NCBI RefSeq assembly: GCF_011386835.1
Contig: NC_088797.1
Span: 63,389,587-63,453,586, forward strand
DNA length: 64,000 bases
Direction of reading: 5' to 3'
DNA from: Chrysemys picta bellii
Taxonomy: Eukaryota; Chordata; Testudines; Emydidae
Positions 46,005-56,819 of the stretch are shown piece after piece. Below the pieces are notes generated by a model. That model was not told the DNA's origin, did not search any database, and was given only the letters and a program-made list of their open reading frames with translations. Positions within the stretch are counted from its first letter, which is position 1. Each line of letters begins with the position of its first letter. A program made the position numbers and the translations under genes.

Positions 46005-46390
46005 GAAATTTCTGTAATATTTTTCTGACTTCAATTAATGCCTCAATGTCCCTCTGTACAGTGCATTGCTACCTAGTGGGAAGAGTGCAGGAGACAGGAG
46101 GTATGTATGTCACCTAACTTTGGGGGGAATGATGCGATCATTAAAGAACTGGTTGAAACAAACCCAAATCAACAGAGGATCCAGAAAGACAAAGAGATCC
46201 GTCCCCCCGTGACCGAACAAGCAATACCTAGCAGTGGAGTGAACTGGAGAACAAAGAGGGAAAAGTGTCAGGTGGGTGGAATAAGAGATGCCCTTTGGAG
46301 GGACTCAGGAGGCCTCCCCTGGGACTAAGGACAAAGAGACTAGGAGGGAGCCAGAGATGGAGTCCATCACAGCTCGGCTGGCTCCTGGCA
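46005..46390 (+). repeat. unclassified interspersed repeat, copy 2
   Basis: Diverged second copy of the repeat at 44430-45058, same orientation. It lacks that copy's right part. The spacing suggests two independent insertions or a segment duplication. Confidence 0.5.
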
Positions 46391-46431
46391 TTGGCTTACA
46401 GACATGCCAACTCTCAGTAATTAATATTGAG

Positions 46432-46580
46432 AAATGCGATTTCTAAGTAAAATTAAGCCTGAATTATGATCTCGCAATAGAACTCTCAAATGTCTCAATT
46501 TTTTTTTCAGCCACGGCTGAGAGTTCTATCCTGAGAAAGATCATGAGTCAGGCTTAATCCTTTTACTGAGAAATCGCTGT
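46432..46580. repeat. imperfect fold-back of about 60 bp arms
   Basis: Left arm about 46432-46491 (gagaaatgcgatttct ... agaactctca) and right arm about 46516-46580 (gagagttctatcc ... gagaaatcgctg) are reverse complements with several differences, separated by about 25 bp with a T-run. No target-site duplication found. Likely a small non-autonomous DNA element. Confidence 0.7.
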
Positions 46581-47129
46581 CAGCCCTAGCCCTGGGCAGC
46601 CGGGATGCCTGCTGTTGGGGTTCCCCTGCCAGCCTGGGCAGTGGGAGAGGGGACCCCACTGCAGCTCCCCTGGGCCTGAGGAGGGTGAAGAACCCCAAGA
46701 GGAGCAGAGATGAGGCTAGGAGGGCTGAACTATAGCCTGGGGGCTGCAGGGAAGCTGAAGTGGGGGAGGAGGCTGTATTGATTGTGGGTTCTGAGCAGAT
46801 GGGGTGAGTGCTGGAAGGGTGCACTGAGGGTGGTGGGGATCAATAGGGTAGGTGGACTGAACTGCTGGGGTGGTGATGATGGAGGTTGAAGGGCTGAATT
46901 GAGGGGCATTGGGTGGGGACAAAACTGTTGGGGAACTGGGGGACAGGATTAATTGCTGGGCAGGAGAGGGGCAGATGTGGGCGTGAGTGCTCCTGCAGCA
47001 GGGGCCAAAATCACTTTATCCAGCACATGTGGGAGAGTGGGCACCACTAATTGTCACAAGCATATACCCTGGGATGGGCAGGGGGACTGCAAAAATCAAG
47101 GGACTGACCTAAAAACCACTCATAAAAAA

Positions 47130-47195
47130 AATCTCACAATTTCTGGGGATCCGACTTGTGATTTTTGATCTCTTGAAATTGGCAATACTGGGCTT
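47130..47195 (+). repeat. fragment of the tgacttgtgattttt repeat family
   Basis: aaaaaaatctcacaatttct, then cgacttgtgatttttgatc and ttggcaatactg, matches the right end of the repeat at 58565-58905. Confidence 0.6.
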
Positions 47196-47199
47196 AGCC

Positions 47200-47809
47200 A
47201 GCATGAATGATGATTTAACCTTTGCCTCTCTGTGTGCTCACCTACAGAGGTTCAACTTTTGTAGCCAGGTGACTGATCTATGGTTCCCTTGTTTTGCAAA
47301 GGCTGCCTGTGTCTGTCCATATTCCCTGAGAGTCCAGAGGGGTCCAGCACATGCCTCCCGCAGGACTAGGGCTGATCTGGATTTGCTGCAGAGATCCCTG
47401 GAGAGGGATAGGGGTTGCTGGTGCACTGTGGATTGATCCATGACAGCTTCACAATGGAGTTTTGGGGCATTAGTTACCCAGGATCTCAATGCTTCATTGT
47501 GGGGGTTTAGAGAAGGAGCTGGCCTGTGATGGTGGAAATACAGCTGCGAACTAACACTAATTAATCCACCAGCTCCTGCACATGAGCCCCTGTGTACTAA
47601 AAGGGGGAATGAAACAGGCCAGGGGTGGGGTTGGAGAGAGCCCCAATAGGGGGCAGTGGGGACAATGTAGGGTGAGACATGGTGGGAGGGAGATAGTTCT
47701 GGCATATCCTCTGCACCATCCTTGTTCCTGCCAAATCCCTGCCTCTGTTCCTGCCCCAGGCCCTGTTCCGGCCATAGGGACAGTGCTGCGGACTGGGAGG
47801 AGCGATGGC
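47200..47809 (+). other. intergenic segment with nothing recognised
   Basis: Holds a 191-codon - strand open frame (47238-47813) without recognisable similarity and with low-complexity composition. I do not support it as a gene. Confidence 0.4.
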
Positions 47810-48640
47810 TCAATGGTCAGTGTGGGGGTAGGGAGGGGCTAGGCTGTGTCAGGGATGTATCAGTGTACAGGATGGGGAGGAGCTGGGAGAGGGGGTCAGC
47901 GTATGTGGGGGGCCAGGGATGGGGGAGGGTGTATCAGTGTACAAGGTGGAGTCAAGTGCCAGGGAAGGGGAGGGTCAGTGTGGGGCAGGGACGGGTTGGG
48001 GGTCAGCATGTAGTTTGGGGTTGGGTAGTCTGGGCTGGGGGGGGTCAGTGTGCAGGGTGGGGGTGGGTAGTTGGGGCAGCAGGCCAACGTGCAGGGCAGA
48101 GGGTGGTTAGTCTAGGTGGGGGTGTCAGTGTGGGAGTGGGTAGTCTGGGCGGGGGGTCAGTGTGCAGGGTGGGGGTGGGTAGTCGGGGCAGGGGGTCAGT
48201 GTGGGAGTGGGTTGTTGGGGCAGGGGGGTCAGTGTGCAGGGTGAGGAGGGTCAGTGTGCAAGTGGGGGTGGGTAGTCGGGGCAGGGGGGTCAGTGTGCAG
48301 GGTGAGGGGGTCAGTGTGCAGGCGGGGGTGGGTAGTTGGGGCAGAGGGGTCAGTGTGCAGGGTGAGGAGGGTCAGTGTGCAAGTGGGGGTGGGTAGTTGG
48401 GGCAGGGGGTCAGTGTGCAGGGTGAGGGGGTCAGTGTGCAGGCGGGGGTGGGTAGTTGGGGCAGAGGGGTCAGTGTGCAGGGTGAGGGGGTAAGTGTGCA
48501 GGCGGGGATGGGTAGTTGGGGCAGGGGGGTCAGTGTGCAGGCGGGGGTGAATAGTCAGAGTAGGGGGGGTCAGTGAGCAGGGCGGGGGTGGGTAGTTGGG
48601 GCACAGGGGCAGTATGGGGCAGGGGGGCAGTGTGCAGGCA
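47810..48640 (+). repeat. G-rich minisatellite upstream of ADAM8
   Basis: Tandem, imperfect units of roughly 24-62 bp built from ggtcagtgtgcagg and gggggtgggtagttggggca. The most regular part is about 48160-48600. Every unit carries several G-runs of three or more on the + strand, so G-quadruplexes could form. The long open frames here are repeat artefacts. It abuts the ADAM8 CpG island. Confidence 0.88.
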
Positions 48641-48711
48641 GGGGGTGGGGCCGGCCCAGGGAGGGGCCCTGGGGGGTAGGCTCGGCCCCCTCAGTTTCCT
48701 GGGCGGGAGGC

Positions 48712-48733
48712 TGAGTCAGGCGGGGCTGAGTCA
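48712..48733 (+). promoter_or_regulatory. tandem AP-1/Maf-type sites (two TGAGTCA)
   Basis: TGAGTCA occurs at 48712-48718 and again at 48727-48733, each inside the longer shared word GCTGAGTCAG, at a 15 bp spacing. TGAGTCA is the AP-1 consensus, and GCTGAGTCA is also a Maf half-site. The pair lies about 85-105 bp upstream of the ADAM8 ATG. Binding is inferred, not shown. Confidence 0.6.
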
Positions 48734-48816
48734 GACGGAGCCGGGGCCGCTGGCGGCTGGCAGGAGGAACGCACCGCACCACGCCGCTCCGCACCTCAGC
48801 GCGGGGCAGCCGCGCC

Positions 48817-48868
48817 ATGGCCCGGACCCTCGCCCTGCTGGCGCTGTGCATGGCGCTGGGGCGCCGCG
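48817..48868 (+). CDS. ADAM8: ADAM8 exon 1 coding part (signal peptide)
   Basis: The ATG at 48817 sits in a good Kozak context (cgccATGg). It encodes MARTLALLALCMALG, a short Arg-initiated hydrophobic run typical of a secretory signal peptide, then RR and one base (G) of the next codon. The donor is GTGAGT at 48869. The split Gly codon is completed by the first two bases of exon 2 at 55678. The start codon choice rests on the CpG island, the signal peptide and phase continuity. Confidence 0.85.
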
Positions 48869-49649
48869 GTGAGTGCGCTCGCTGGCCGCGGCGGGCTCCG
48901 TCGGGGAACTGGGGCTGTAGCCGCAGCGGCGCGTCTGGACGGGCTCCGGCTGCGCTTCCCGAGGGGCGTCGGGGCATGCGGTGCCCGAAGGCGGACGGTC
49001 CGTGTGGGGGACTAGCCGCCAGGGCAGGGCAGGGCGGGGGAAGGCTGTGGTCTCAAAAATGGGGACCTGGGGCCATGTGCTGACCTTTCAGGGCGTCGGA
49101 CTCTGCCTGGTTCATTCTCCTGCCGGGCTGAGAGCTGGGGGATTTCTGCCCCATGCCGCCAGGGAAGCGAGTAAGGGGTTGTGGAGCTGTGTGCTGGGCT
49201 TGGGGGTGGAGGGGACAAGCCGGTATGGAGCTGGTTGCTGTCCAGTGTTGGTGTTTTTTGGTTATGATTTTGCCAGTTGGCAAACTTTTCCTGAATGGCA
49301 CAAGGGAAAGAAGGGAAATGGCGATTTTTCAGAAGTGTGTATTTCAGCAAAACTGACCAGCATTCATAGGACAAAGAAGAGGTGCTTTTCTAGCCAGAGG
49401 GCTTTCGCCTTGCCACCTTGCAAAGGCCAGCTACAACCAATGGTGACATTGGAAGGTATAAAAAAAATTGCAAGAATTTTCGTATAAAGGTTGCTAGCAG
49501 TTGTCTATGATTTCACTGCTGATCATTTTTTTCAGAAACACTTTATATTTATATTTACCCCATTGTTCCAAACTGCCCACAAAGGACCGAAAGCCACAAA
49601 TGCTTCACCCAGCTGCCAAAACCTCTGGCTTTGCTTCCCAACTTCGAAG
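48869..49649 (+). other. ADAM8 intron 1, first part
   Basis: Begins with the end of the CpG-rich region (to about 49060), then unremarkable intronic sequence. No further exon or repeat seen. Confidence 0.45.
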
Positions 49650-49912
49650 GGCTTGTACCTACACTTAAAACACTACAGCAGCAGCACTGTAGTGCTTCAG
49701 TGTAGACACCAGCTTCACCGATGGGAGGGGTTCTCCTGTCACTGTAGTTAATCTACCTCCCCAAAAGGCCATAGCTAGTTCTTCTGTCAACATAGCACTG
49801 TCTACACAGGGATTTAGAGCGCCTGAACTGCACTGCTCAGGGGTGTGGATTTTTCACACCCTTGTGCGATGTAGTTATGCTGACCAAATTTTCTAGTGTA
49901 AATCAGGCCTCA
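49650..49912. mobile_element. palindromic MITE (cttgtacctacactt family)
   Basis: Begins ggcttgtacctacactta, and its right end reads tctagtgtaaatcaggcc. Internal text (ggggttctcctgtca, tcaggggtgtggattttt) is repeated in inverted form within. The consensus is a self-complementary non-autonomous DNA element known from turtles. No clear target duplication. Confidence 0.7.
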
Positions 49913-50135
49913 GATGTTACTATAAAAATCTTTCTCATATTGAAAATTTAAACTACGTAGACAGCATAAAATAAATGAACCTATCAAAATAACAGGGCTG
50001 GAGCACTGAGTTTATTATACATTTTCTCACTTATTCCATTAAAAACCTCAGTTTTTTAGTGAAATAGCTGCATAATTTCCAGTGCACTCAGAAATGAATT
50101 GGTGGTAATGTGACCCCTACGGGAGACAATGCTAC

Positions 50136-51256
50136 AGGCTCGTCTTCATGCACAAATTATGCTTACTTATCTCAAACCATTTTTTAAGACACCCTAGTTC
50201 AGGGGAGGGCAAACTACAACCCGTGGGCCGGATCTGGCCCGTCAGGGCTTTCAATCTGGCCCGCAGGATTGCCAGCCCTGTGGTGCTGCAGGACTAAGGC
50301 AGGCTCCCTGCCTGCTCTGGCCCCGCGCCACTCCCGGAAGAGGCTGGCACCATGTCCCTGGGGGAGGGGAAGAGGCAGAGGGCTCCGTGCATTGCCCTCA
50401 TCTGCAGGCACTGCCCCCCCGCAGCTCCCATTGGCTTGGAATGGGGAACCATGGCCAATGGGAGCTTTGGGTGTGGTACCCACAGGTGAGGGCAGCCACC
50501 TGCCTGCCCTACCCCACCCCACCCCACCCCCAGGAGCCGCTGCCGGACATGCCGGCCACTTCCGGGAGCAGTGCAGGACCAAGGCAGGTAGGGAGCCTGC
50601 CTTAGCCGTGCTGCGCGCCCCTGCCACCCCAGAGCTGCTTGAGGTAAGCGGCACCGGGCCAGAGCCCACACCCCAAATCCCTCCTGCACCCCACACCCCA
50701 GCCCCCTGATGCACCCCTCCTGCACCCCACACCCCAGCCCCCTGATGCACCCCTCCTGCACCCCAACCCCCTGCCCTGAGCCCCCTTCCGCACCCCCTAC
50801 CCTGAGCCTCCAACCCCCTGCCCTGAGTCCCCACTGCATCTTGCACCCTACTATACCCCAACCCACTTCCCTGAGCCCCCTCCTGCACCCGCATCCCTCC
50901 TGCACCCCAAACCCCTGCCCTGAGTCCCTTCCTGCACCCCACACTCTCTGCCACACCCCACACTCCCTGCCTCAGCCCTACATTCATGGCCCTGCATACA
51001 ATTTCCCCACCTGGATGTGGCCCTTGGGCCAAAAAGTTTGCCCACCCCTGGCCTAGTTAACTCTTGTTTGCACACTTTTAAAAAGATAGACGCCTGGCTC
51101 ATATTGGTCCAACAAGGAATCAATTTAAATTGATCCAAGCTAGGTTTAAATTAAATCTAAATTGCCCACACAGGGGTTTTCAACTGCCTTAACTAGTTCC
51201 ATTTAGAACCACCCCATTAGGTGAACTAGTGCAGCTTTGTGTGAAGAGCAGGCCTC
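50136..51256. mobile_element. MITE split by a nested hAT-like element
   Basis: Left end aggctcgtcttcatgcacaa at 50136, right end tttgtgtgaagagcaggcct at about 51236. These are inverted and pair with each other. The middle is occupied by the 851 bp element at 50200-51050, so this MITE is the older one. Confidence 0.72.
50200..51050. mobile_element. hAT-like element, 851 bp, non-autonomous
   Basis: Begins caggggagggcaaactacaa and ends agtttgcccacccctg, inverted at the ends. ccctagtt (50192-50199) and gcctagtt (51051-51058) form the 8 bp duplication with one mismatch. The interior includes a C-rich tandem region (about 50690-50960) of cctgcaccccac and ccctgccctgag type. No transposase frame. 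The long open frames here come from the low-complexity region. Confidence 0.88.
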
Positions 51257-51370
51257 AGAAATCAAGCTGCTGCATTCATCACTAGCTGGAGTTTCCATAT
51301 GGCTCCTCACAGTGACCCAACCTCAAGGGAACAGAGGCTTGGATGCCTGTAGCAAGAGCCTGAACCTGAA

Positions 51371-51770
51371 AGTAAATTCATAGATTTCAAGGGACCACTG
51401 TGATCATCTAGTCCAGTGGTTTTCAGCCTTTTTTAATTTGCAGACCCCTAAAAATTTCAGACATAGTCTGTCCTCTCTCCCCCCCCCCCCCAGGGTCTGT
51501 GGACCACAGATTGAAACCCACTGATCTAATCTGACTTCTTGTATAACACAGACCAGAGAACTGCCCCCAAATAATTCCTTTTGAACTAGAATATATCTTT
51601 AAAAAAATCCAATCTGGGTTTAAAAATGGCCAGTGATGGCAAATCCCTCACAACCTTGGTAAGTTGTTCCAGTGATCAGTTACCCTCAGTGTTATGAATT
51701 TATACCTCATTTCCAGTCTGAATCTGTCTAGCTTCAGCTTCCGCCATTGAAAACAGCCTTCTAGCCAGCT
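51371..51770 (-). mobile_element. CR1 LINE tail with a nested hAT-like MITE
   Basis: attcatagatttcaagggac, then gtgatcatctagtc, continues after the MITE with atctaatctgacttcttgt and ccaaataattccttttgaac. This is a diverged reverse-orientation CR1 3' region. The MITE lies at 51414-51533. Confidence 0.75.
51414..51533. mobile_element. hAT-like MITE, 120 bp
   Basis: Begins cagtggttttcagccttttt and ends gattgaaacccactg. atctagtc (51406-51413) and atctaatc (51534-51541) form an 8 bp duplication with one mismatch. It lies inside the CR1 tail and includes a run of C. Confidence 0.85.
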
Positions 51771-53280
51771 GCAGATGGATAAAAGTTTTTTGGGCCAGTG
51801 TTGTTCCCTTGACTTCTAGAAGCACCCAGGAGCCTGGGAGACAAAGGACAGGCTCCATCAAGCAATAGCTATTTCTCTTGGTTGCTTCTTCCAACTGTCA
51901 GGTATTAGCTCAGCTGTGTCTCAGCCACGTAGCTCTCATCCAGCCCCATTTCTGGTAGGCCTGCATTGACTGGGCTGGATGAAATGGGATTATTAAGGTG
52001 GCTGAGCTCAGTGTGCAGCAGGAATAGTGAGGCATTTGCTGTATACCCAAGGCCACCAGCCATGGCTCGCATGGTACAAGGGCTGGACAAATCAATTCAA
52101 GCCTAGCCTATGCTGAAGGAGTTTGTGTCCATGTCATAGTGCAGCCCCCATTCCTGGTGGCATAGCAGCAGCATGAAAGATGCTTTAGTTCTGGTCTATT
52201 CTAGATGCGTGAGCGTGGGGTACGAGAGGGAAGAGTTCCTGAGTGATAATTGTAATTCTGCCTCTGACTTGCTGGGCAGCTTTGGGCAAGTCTTGTGCCT
52301 CAGAACCCACTCTGTAAAAAGGGGATCGCAGTACGGACCTGCCTCCAAGACACAGTGTGTGCATCTTCTGTAATGCATGCTTCTCAAGCATTCTGAACAG
52401 GCCAAATGCGAGCAACCACATGGTCTCAAGCACATCTGACTTTCCACAGTTTCCTAGGGCAGGTGGGCCCTTTGCAGAGAACATCCAGCCCCCCAGCTGT
52501 TTAACTCTAGGACTCTTAGTCTGCACTCCCAGCTGCCTTGGCATTACATGTGGTAAAGGGCAGTTCTTATGATCTCACGAGTGGATTGAGTTTATATCTG
52601 TCAGCCCAGCCAGTCTTCTGGGTCACCCAGTCATTCATCCAGATAACCAGGCTAGGATATCTAGGTACCATCTACAGGCTGCTGTTGTGGTTTGACCAGA
52701 AAGTACTGCCAGCAGATGGCTCTCATGTACCCATCTGATCCAGCCCAGATGAGCTGCCACTTTAGAGAAAGTAGCTACATCATGACAGCCAGAACCAAGC
52801 CCGCACTGGCAGTGAGATTGTGACTCACAAATGGGCAGGGGTAGTGAGAAGCATAGCTTTGGTTCTGGCTGAGGCACGAAATGCACTGTGGGGGAGGCTT
52901 GCTTAGTGCCAGCAGAACGATGTGGTCTGCTCTCCCTTTGCTGTTCATCATCCTGCGGGGATCCCAGTGCTCCAGCAAGGTAACTAACCAACATGGCTAG
53001 CTGACATGGGGACTATTGGCTTCATACAGCTGTCAAACCTGCCAGCATGGGTCACACTGCCGAAATGGGTGAACAGTGGCCATCAAGTGGCATGCCAGGG
53101 TCTATAAGGCCTTTTCCTCACTGTGTGAATCAAACAAACCAATTTATAAAGAAGAAAACTGGAAAAATAAATTGCATCATATGCAGTCAGTTCTATGGAC
53201 TATGCTGTTCCTGGGGACCAGCAGTAGGGGTGGAAGCCTGGACTTTCAGATCGTCAGCCACATCTCTACTACTTGAGCTA
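51771..53280 (+). other. ADAM8 intron 1 segment with a MIR fragment
   Basis: A MIR-type fragment (+ strand) lies at about 52245-52400 (cctctgacttgctgggcag, then cctcagaacccactctgta). The rest holds no recognisable feature. Confidence 0.5.
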
Positions 53281-53284
53281 AAGT

Positions 53285-53413
53285 AGAACAGGAGTACTTG
53301 TGGCACCTTAGAGACTAACAAATTTATTAGAGCATAAGCTTTCGTGGGCTACAACCCACTTCTTCGGATGCATATAGAGTGAAACATATATTGAGGAGAA
53401 ATATATACACACA

Positions 53414-53444
<31 letters not shown>

Positions 53445-53480
53445 AGAGACTAACATTTATTAGAGCAGCTGGTAACAGTT
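53285..53480 (-). mobile_element. Penelope-like repeat, third copy
   Basis: gaacaggagtacttgtggca, then aagctttcgtgggctacaac and ccacttcttcggatgcatat, is the reverse orientation of the family at 35222. A T27 run at 53418-53444 and a second partial copy of the tagagactaacatttatta text follow. The hammerhead-like core reads on the - strand. Confidence 0.75.
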
Positions 53481-53683
53481 TGTTATCCTCTATATGGAGC
53501 AGCCACTAGAGGGGGGCCACAACACACACTATGCCTGTGAATTATACAACTTCTGGCCAGGTAGCAGTAGATTCTTGGTGGTTAGGATTCCTGGTGATGG
53601 TAGAGCAGTGTGATCTTAGCAGTTGGCTCAGTTGTTAGCTAGCCAAGCACATATCTCTGGCACATTTATTGTGAAAGGCAGTG

Positions 53684-53790
53684 TGGCTGAAGTCTTGGCT
53701 GTGTCATGTTAAAGTTCTGAGTTCTATACTCAGCTCTGCCAGATGTTATCTTATGCAGTCCCTCAGTTAAATTGTTTGCAAAATGGGTGT
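53684..53790 (+). mobile_element. MIR-like SINE fragment
   Basis: gcagtgtggctgaagtcttg, then agttctatactcagctctgcc and gcaaaatgggtgtg, resembles the MIR 5' and central part, with much decay. Confidence 0.5.
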
Positions 53791-53999
53791 GTGGGGCTGG
53801 GGGGAAGAGGGAAGATGCTCAACTTGTCTTCTAGTGTAGGGTGCGAAGCTTTAGGCAGCACTGTGGGTTATGAACTGTGCAGCACTATAGGAGTCGTGGA
53901 GTGGCTTGCTGTCTTTCTATCCCCCACAGACATTTCCTTTCTTGGTGAATCAGAGAGCCTGATTCAGTGTAAATGCAAAACATCCTACAAAATCCACAA

Positions 54000-54185
54000 C
54001 AAAAGTATGCCAACCTCAAGCATTAAAAAATCATGACTCAGGCCCCAGAAATCATGAGATATTTTAAAAATAATAAATTTGGGGTCCTGTGTATTTGCCT
54101 TCTGCTTTCCGAACATTTGGGTGTTGCATTTTCAAGCTGTGCTTTGCAGTCAAGAAGCTAGCAACTGGCTTCTTAACAAAATAAA
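54000..54185 (-). repeat. tgacttgtgattttt repeat family, reverse copy
   Basis: ccaacctcaagcattaaaaa, then atcatgactcaggccc and atcatgagatattttaaa, is the reverse complement of the right end of the repeat at 58565-58905. Confidence 0.65.
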
Positions 54186-54189
54186 ATGA

Positions 54190-55190
54190 AACCTGAGGTT
54201 ATGCTGTAATCACCTTATGACATACCCAGAGTACAGACTAATAAGTAGCTGTGTCACCCCTGCCCTCTAACCTGGGGTGCCCTTTACACTGCTTTGCCTC
54301 CAGTCTGACCTGTTCACAAACAGCCTCCAGCATGCAAATCACTCCCAGCTGTGACTATGTATGTGCTGCAGCCAGCCAGCCACACCTCACTTATACTGCA
54401 GGGTGACCCCAACATATCCTCAGCCCTAGATTTCCCCCCAGAAGTGTATGTCCTGTACTGCCCAGCTCTCTCCCGGACAAAACAAATTCATATAAAGTCC
54501 ATCCTCTTATTAATAGAAATAAATGCACACATCTTGTTATCTCAACTGGAGTTTAAACTTCAGTTTAAACACACTGGATTAGATAAAACAATAAAACAAA
54601 TGTATTAACTACCAAGAGAGAGATTTTAAGTGAGTACAAGTAATGAGGCATAAAAATCAGAAATGGTTACAAGAAAAGATAAAACACAACTAGCAAAGTT
54701 TTTCTCACCACATATTCTCAATCATCTTACTGGCCAAACTTCTTAGACCAGAATCCCTTCTTCTGGTTAATGGCTGCTACCTTTGTCCCTTCTCGTGCAG
54801 TGAATCGATGGATAGAGAGACAGGGAGAGGAGGAGAGGACCTTGGGGTGTTTGTCCCTCATTTTTATAGTGTCAGCCCCCACCCTTGGGAAACATTTCCA
54901 GCTGAGATTCAGGAGACAGAGAGTCTACAGGAAAGGATGTTCTCTGCTGCTGTTCCTCACCTGTTTGAGTATCCTTCGTTTCCCTTCCTGCTTGATTACT
55001 CTATTTATGGCTTATATGCAAATTAAGCAGAGCACCCATTCCTCTGTTTGAGACAGACATGCTTGCCAATCTCGGTTTGGAACATGTGTTAAAATCACTA
55101 TACAGTGGAATCTTACAACTTTTCAATGTTGTCACACACATTTTATCAGGACAACGTTGACTAGCAAGTTATGATTTTTCAGATGTTACC
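54190..55190 (+). repeat. possible interspersed repeat, unclassified
   Basis: Text such as ctcactatgcgcc-like tracts is absent, but the stretch ttaatagaaataaatgcac and aacttcagtttaaacacact has a familiar turtle-repeat feel. I cannot define ends or class. Low confidence. No gene seen. Confidence 0.3.
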
Positions 55191-55677
55191 TTGTAAGACC
55201 TACTTTGTACAAATATTATTATAATCGTGTGTAGTCTTGGAGCCTCCACGTATTTTTTCACTCAGTTTAAGATTTTCATTCTCTTTTGTAAAGCTTGGCC
55301 TGTCCTTATTCACTTGGGGACACCATCTGGTAAGGGCTCTGTGGCCAAAGAGTGCAGAATGCAGGACAGGGGAGCTGCTAGTCCATCTTTGGCATTTCAC
55401 TGCTGCCTGCTAGTGCCTTGGGCTCATGGTGGATGTTACATGCTTTGTGCATACTGTAAGGAATCAGCAGAACATCAGCCAACAATGAGCTGTGAGGGCA
55501 ATACAGAGGGGCAGGGAGCTACAAAGCCAGCCTCGCTCTGTCCCCCTCTCTGGGATCAGGAACAAGCCTTAATGGGGTTATTGAGCACAGCTGCTCTACC
55601 ACCCTGTAACATCATGCAGCACTGCACCCCTCTAGGGAACTCTGCAGAAATCCCTGACCCTTTGAATGTCTTTACAG

Positions 55678-55787
55678 GAGTCTTTGCTAGCCCATCGGAG
55701 AAACTCGCGCATGTGGCCCAATATGAAAGGGTGACACCTCACAGAGTGCCTGCAGCTCCTGGGAAGAGAGACCTTTCTGCTCAAGTC
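55678..55787 (+). CDS. ADAM8: ADAM8 exon 2 (start of prodomain)
   Basis: The acceptor is tgtctttacag and the donor gtaagt. The exon is 110 nt: two bases completing a Gly codon, then 36 codons, ending in phase 0. The peptide runs VFASPSEKLAHVAQYERV, then TPHRVPAAPGKRDLSAQV. The x-QYE-V-x-P-R-V pattern is that of the N-terminal prodomain strand of ADAM8. Phase matches exon 1 and exon 3. Confidence 0.87.
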
Positions 55788-56129
55788 GTAAGTATCTGTT
55801 GCTTCTGAAATATCAGGGGACACTACAAGCCCAGCTCCAACAACCCCAGACTCAGACACTAGGGCCTGGTGCCAACCCCCAGATTAGCCATGCTTAGTTC
55901 CAGCTTTCCCAGGCACTGAGCAGTCAGAGACTGACTTTTGTTTTAGATTAAGCAAAAATAACCAAATATGAGAGAATGTACATTGTGGAATAGGCTACCT
56001 CAGTGCTGCCTTGCAGAACTGCAACTGCCTCTGTAAACAGACAGACACCTGGAAAGCTGCAAAACAGAGAAAACAGGAACATAACACTCGCGTACTGTAG
56101 CTGTCTATGGCCCCAATCAGCATTGTATC

Positions 56130-56290
56130 TGAGCACTTCATAATCTTTATTGCATTTATCCGCACAGCCCCTTGGAAGTGAAGTGACTTGCCTAGTGTGA
56201 CACAGGAAGGGTATGACAAAGCCTGGTATTGAACTCAGGTCTCCAGAGTCCCACATTGGCACCCAATCCACTGGGCCATCCCTCCCTTCC
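56130..56290 (-). mobile_element. MIR-type SINE fragment
   Basis: aagtgacttgcctagtgtga, then cctggtattgaactcaggtc and cccaatccactgggccatc, is the reverse complement of the MIR consensus. Confidence 0.8.
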
Positions 56291-56819
56291 AAACATATAC
56301 TGAAATCAACAGAGAATGCCCCAGGAGATGCACAGTAGTTCAGAGAAAGGAATTCTCTCCCTCTTGATCTGTCTGGCAGGCACCTTGAGTGCACAGTCAG
56401 CAAAGATCCAGACTCAGAGTCTTAGTTCCTTTAAAGTGAGACCCTTATGGGACGCATGACACCAGCTAGTGTGAGCTTTCTGCATCATCTCCATCATAAA
56501 TGATGGCACTCTTGAGAGACCAATCAAAGCAACCTTTTGTTGTGTTTGAGGTCAAAATTAGAATTACTAGTGGTAGAATGAAATCTGTGTCAGGAAACAA
56601 ATTTGGCATCAGCTGAAGAGGAGTGGAACCACCTCTAAAGAATGTGGATAGCCATGGTGGAAGAGGTTTGTGGATGATGCAGATGGAGAGGAGTGGGGGT
56701 GGACCAACAAAGTGCAAGTAGCAATCCGAAACAAGAAAATGGTGCATAAAGAAAAGAAATGAACCCATCAAGCATAAATGAAAGCAAATACAAAGAAGCA
56801 AAGTGAGCTGCCAAGTGGG

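Larger units (their letters stand above)
48640..49060 (+). promoter_or_regulatory. ADAM8: CpG-rich promoter region of ADAM8
   Basis: GC content and CpG density rise sharply here compared with the rest of the window (for example gccgctggcggctggc and the run of CpGs across exon 1). No TATA box is seen at a sensible distance from the ATG. Two TGAGTCA sites lie upstream of the ATG. The G-rich minisatellite abuts the left edge. The transcription start is not determinable from sequence. Confidence 0.75.

Noticed and set aside
47722..48396. Long + strand open frame (224 codons), Gly/Val/Arg-rich.
   Set aside because: It lies entirely in the G-rich minisatellite and its periodic protein sequence is a by-product of the tandem units.
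50214..51032. Long - strand open frame (272 codons) in ADAM8 intron 1.
   Set aside because: It coincides with the 851 bp hAT-like element and its C-rich tandem interior. The repetitive GVWGAGGVHQGAG-type protein is an artefact.
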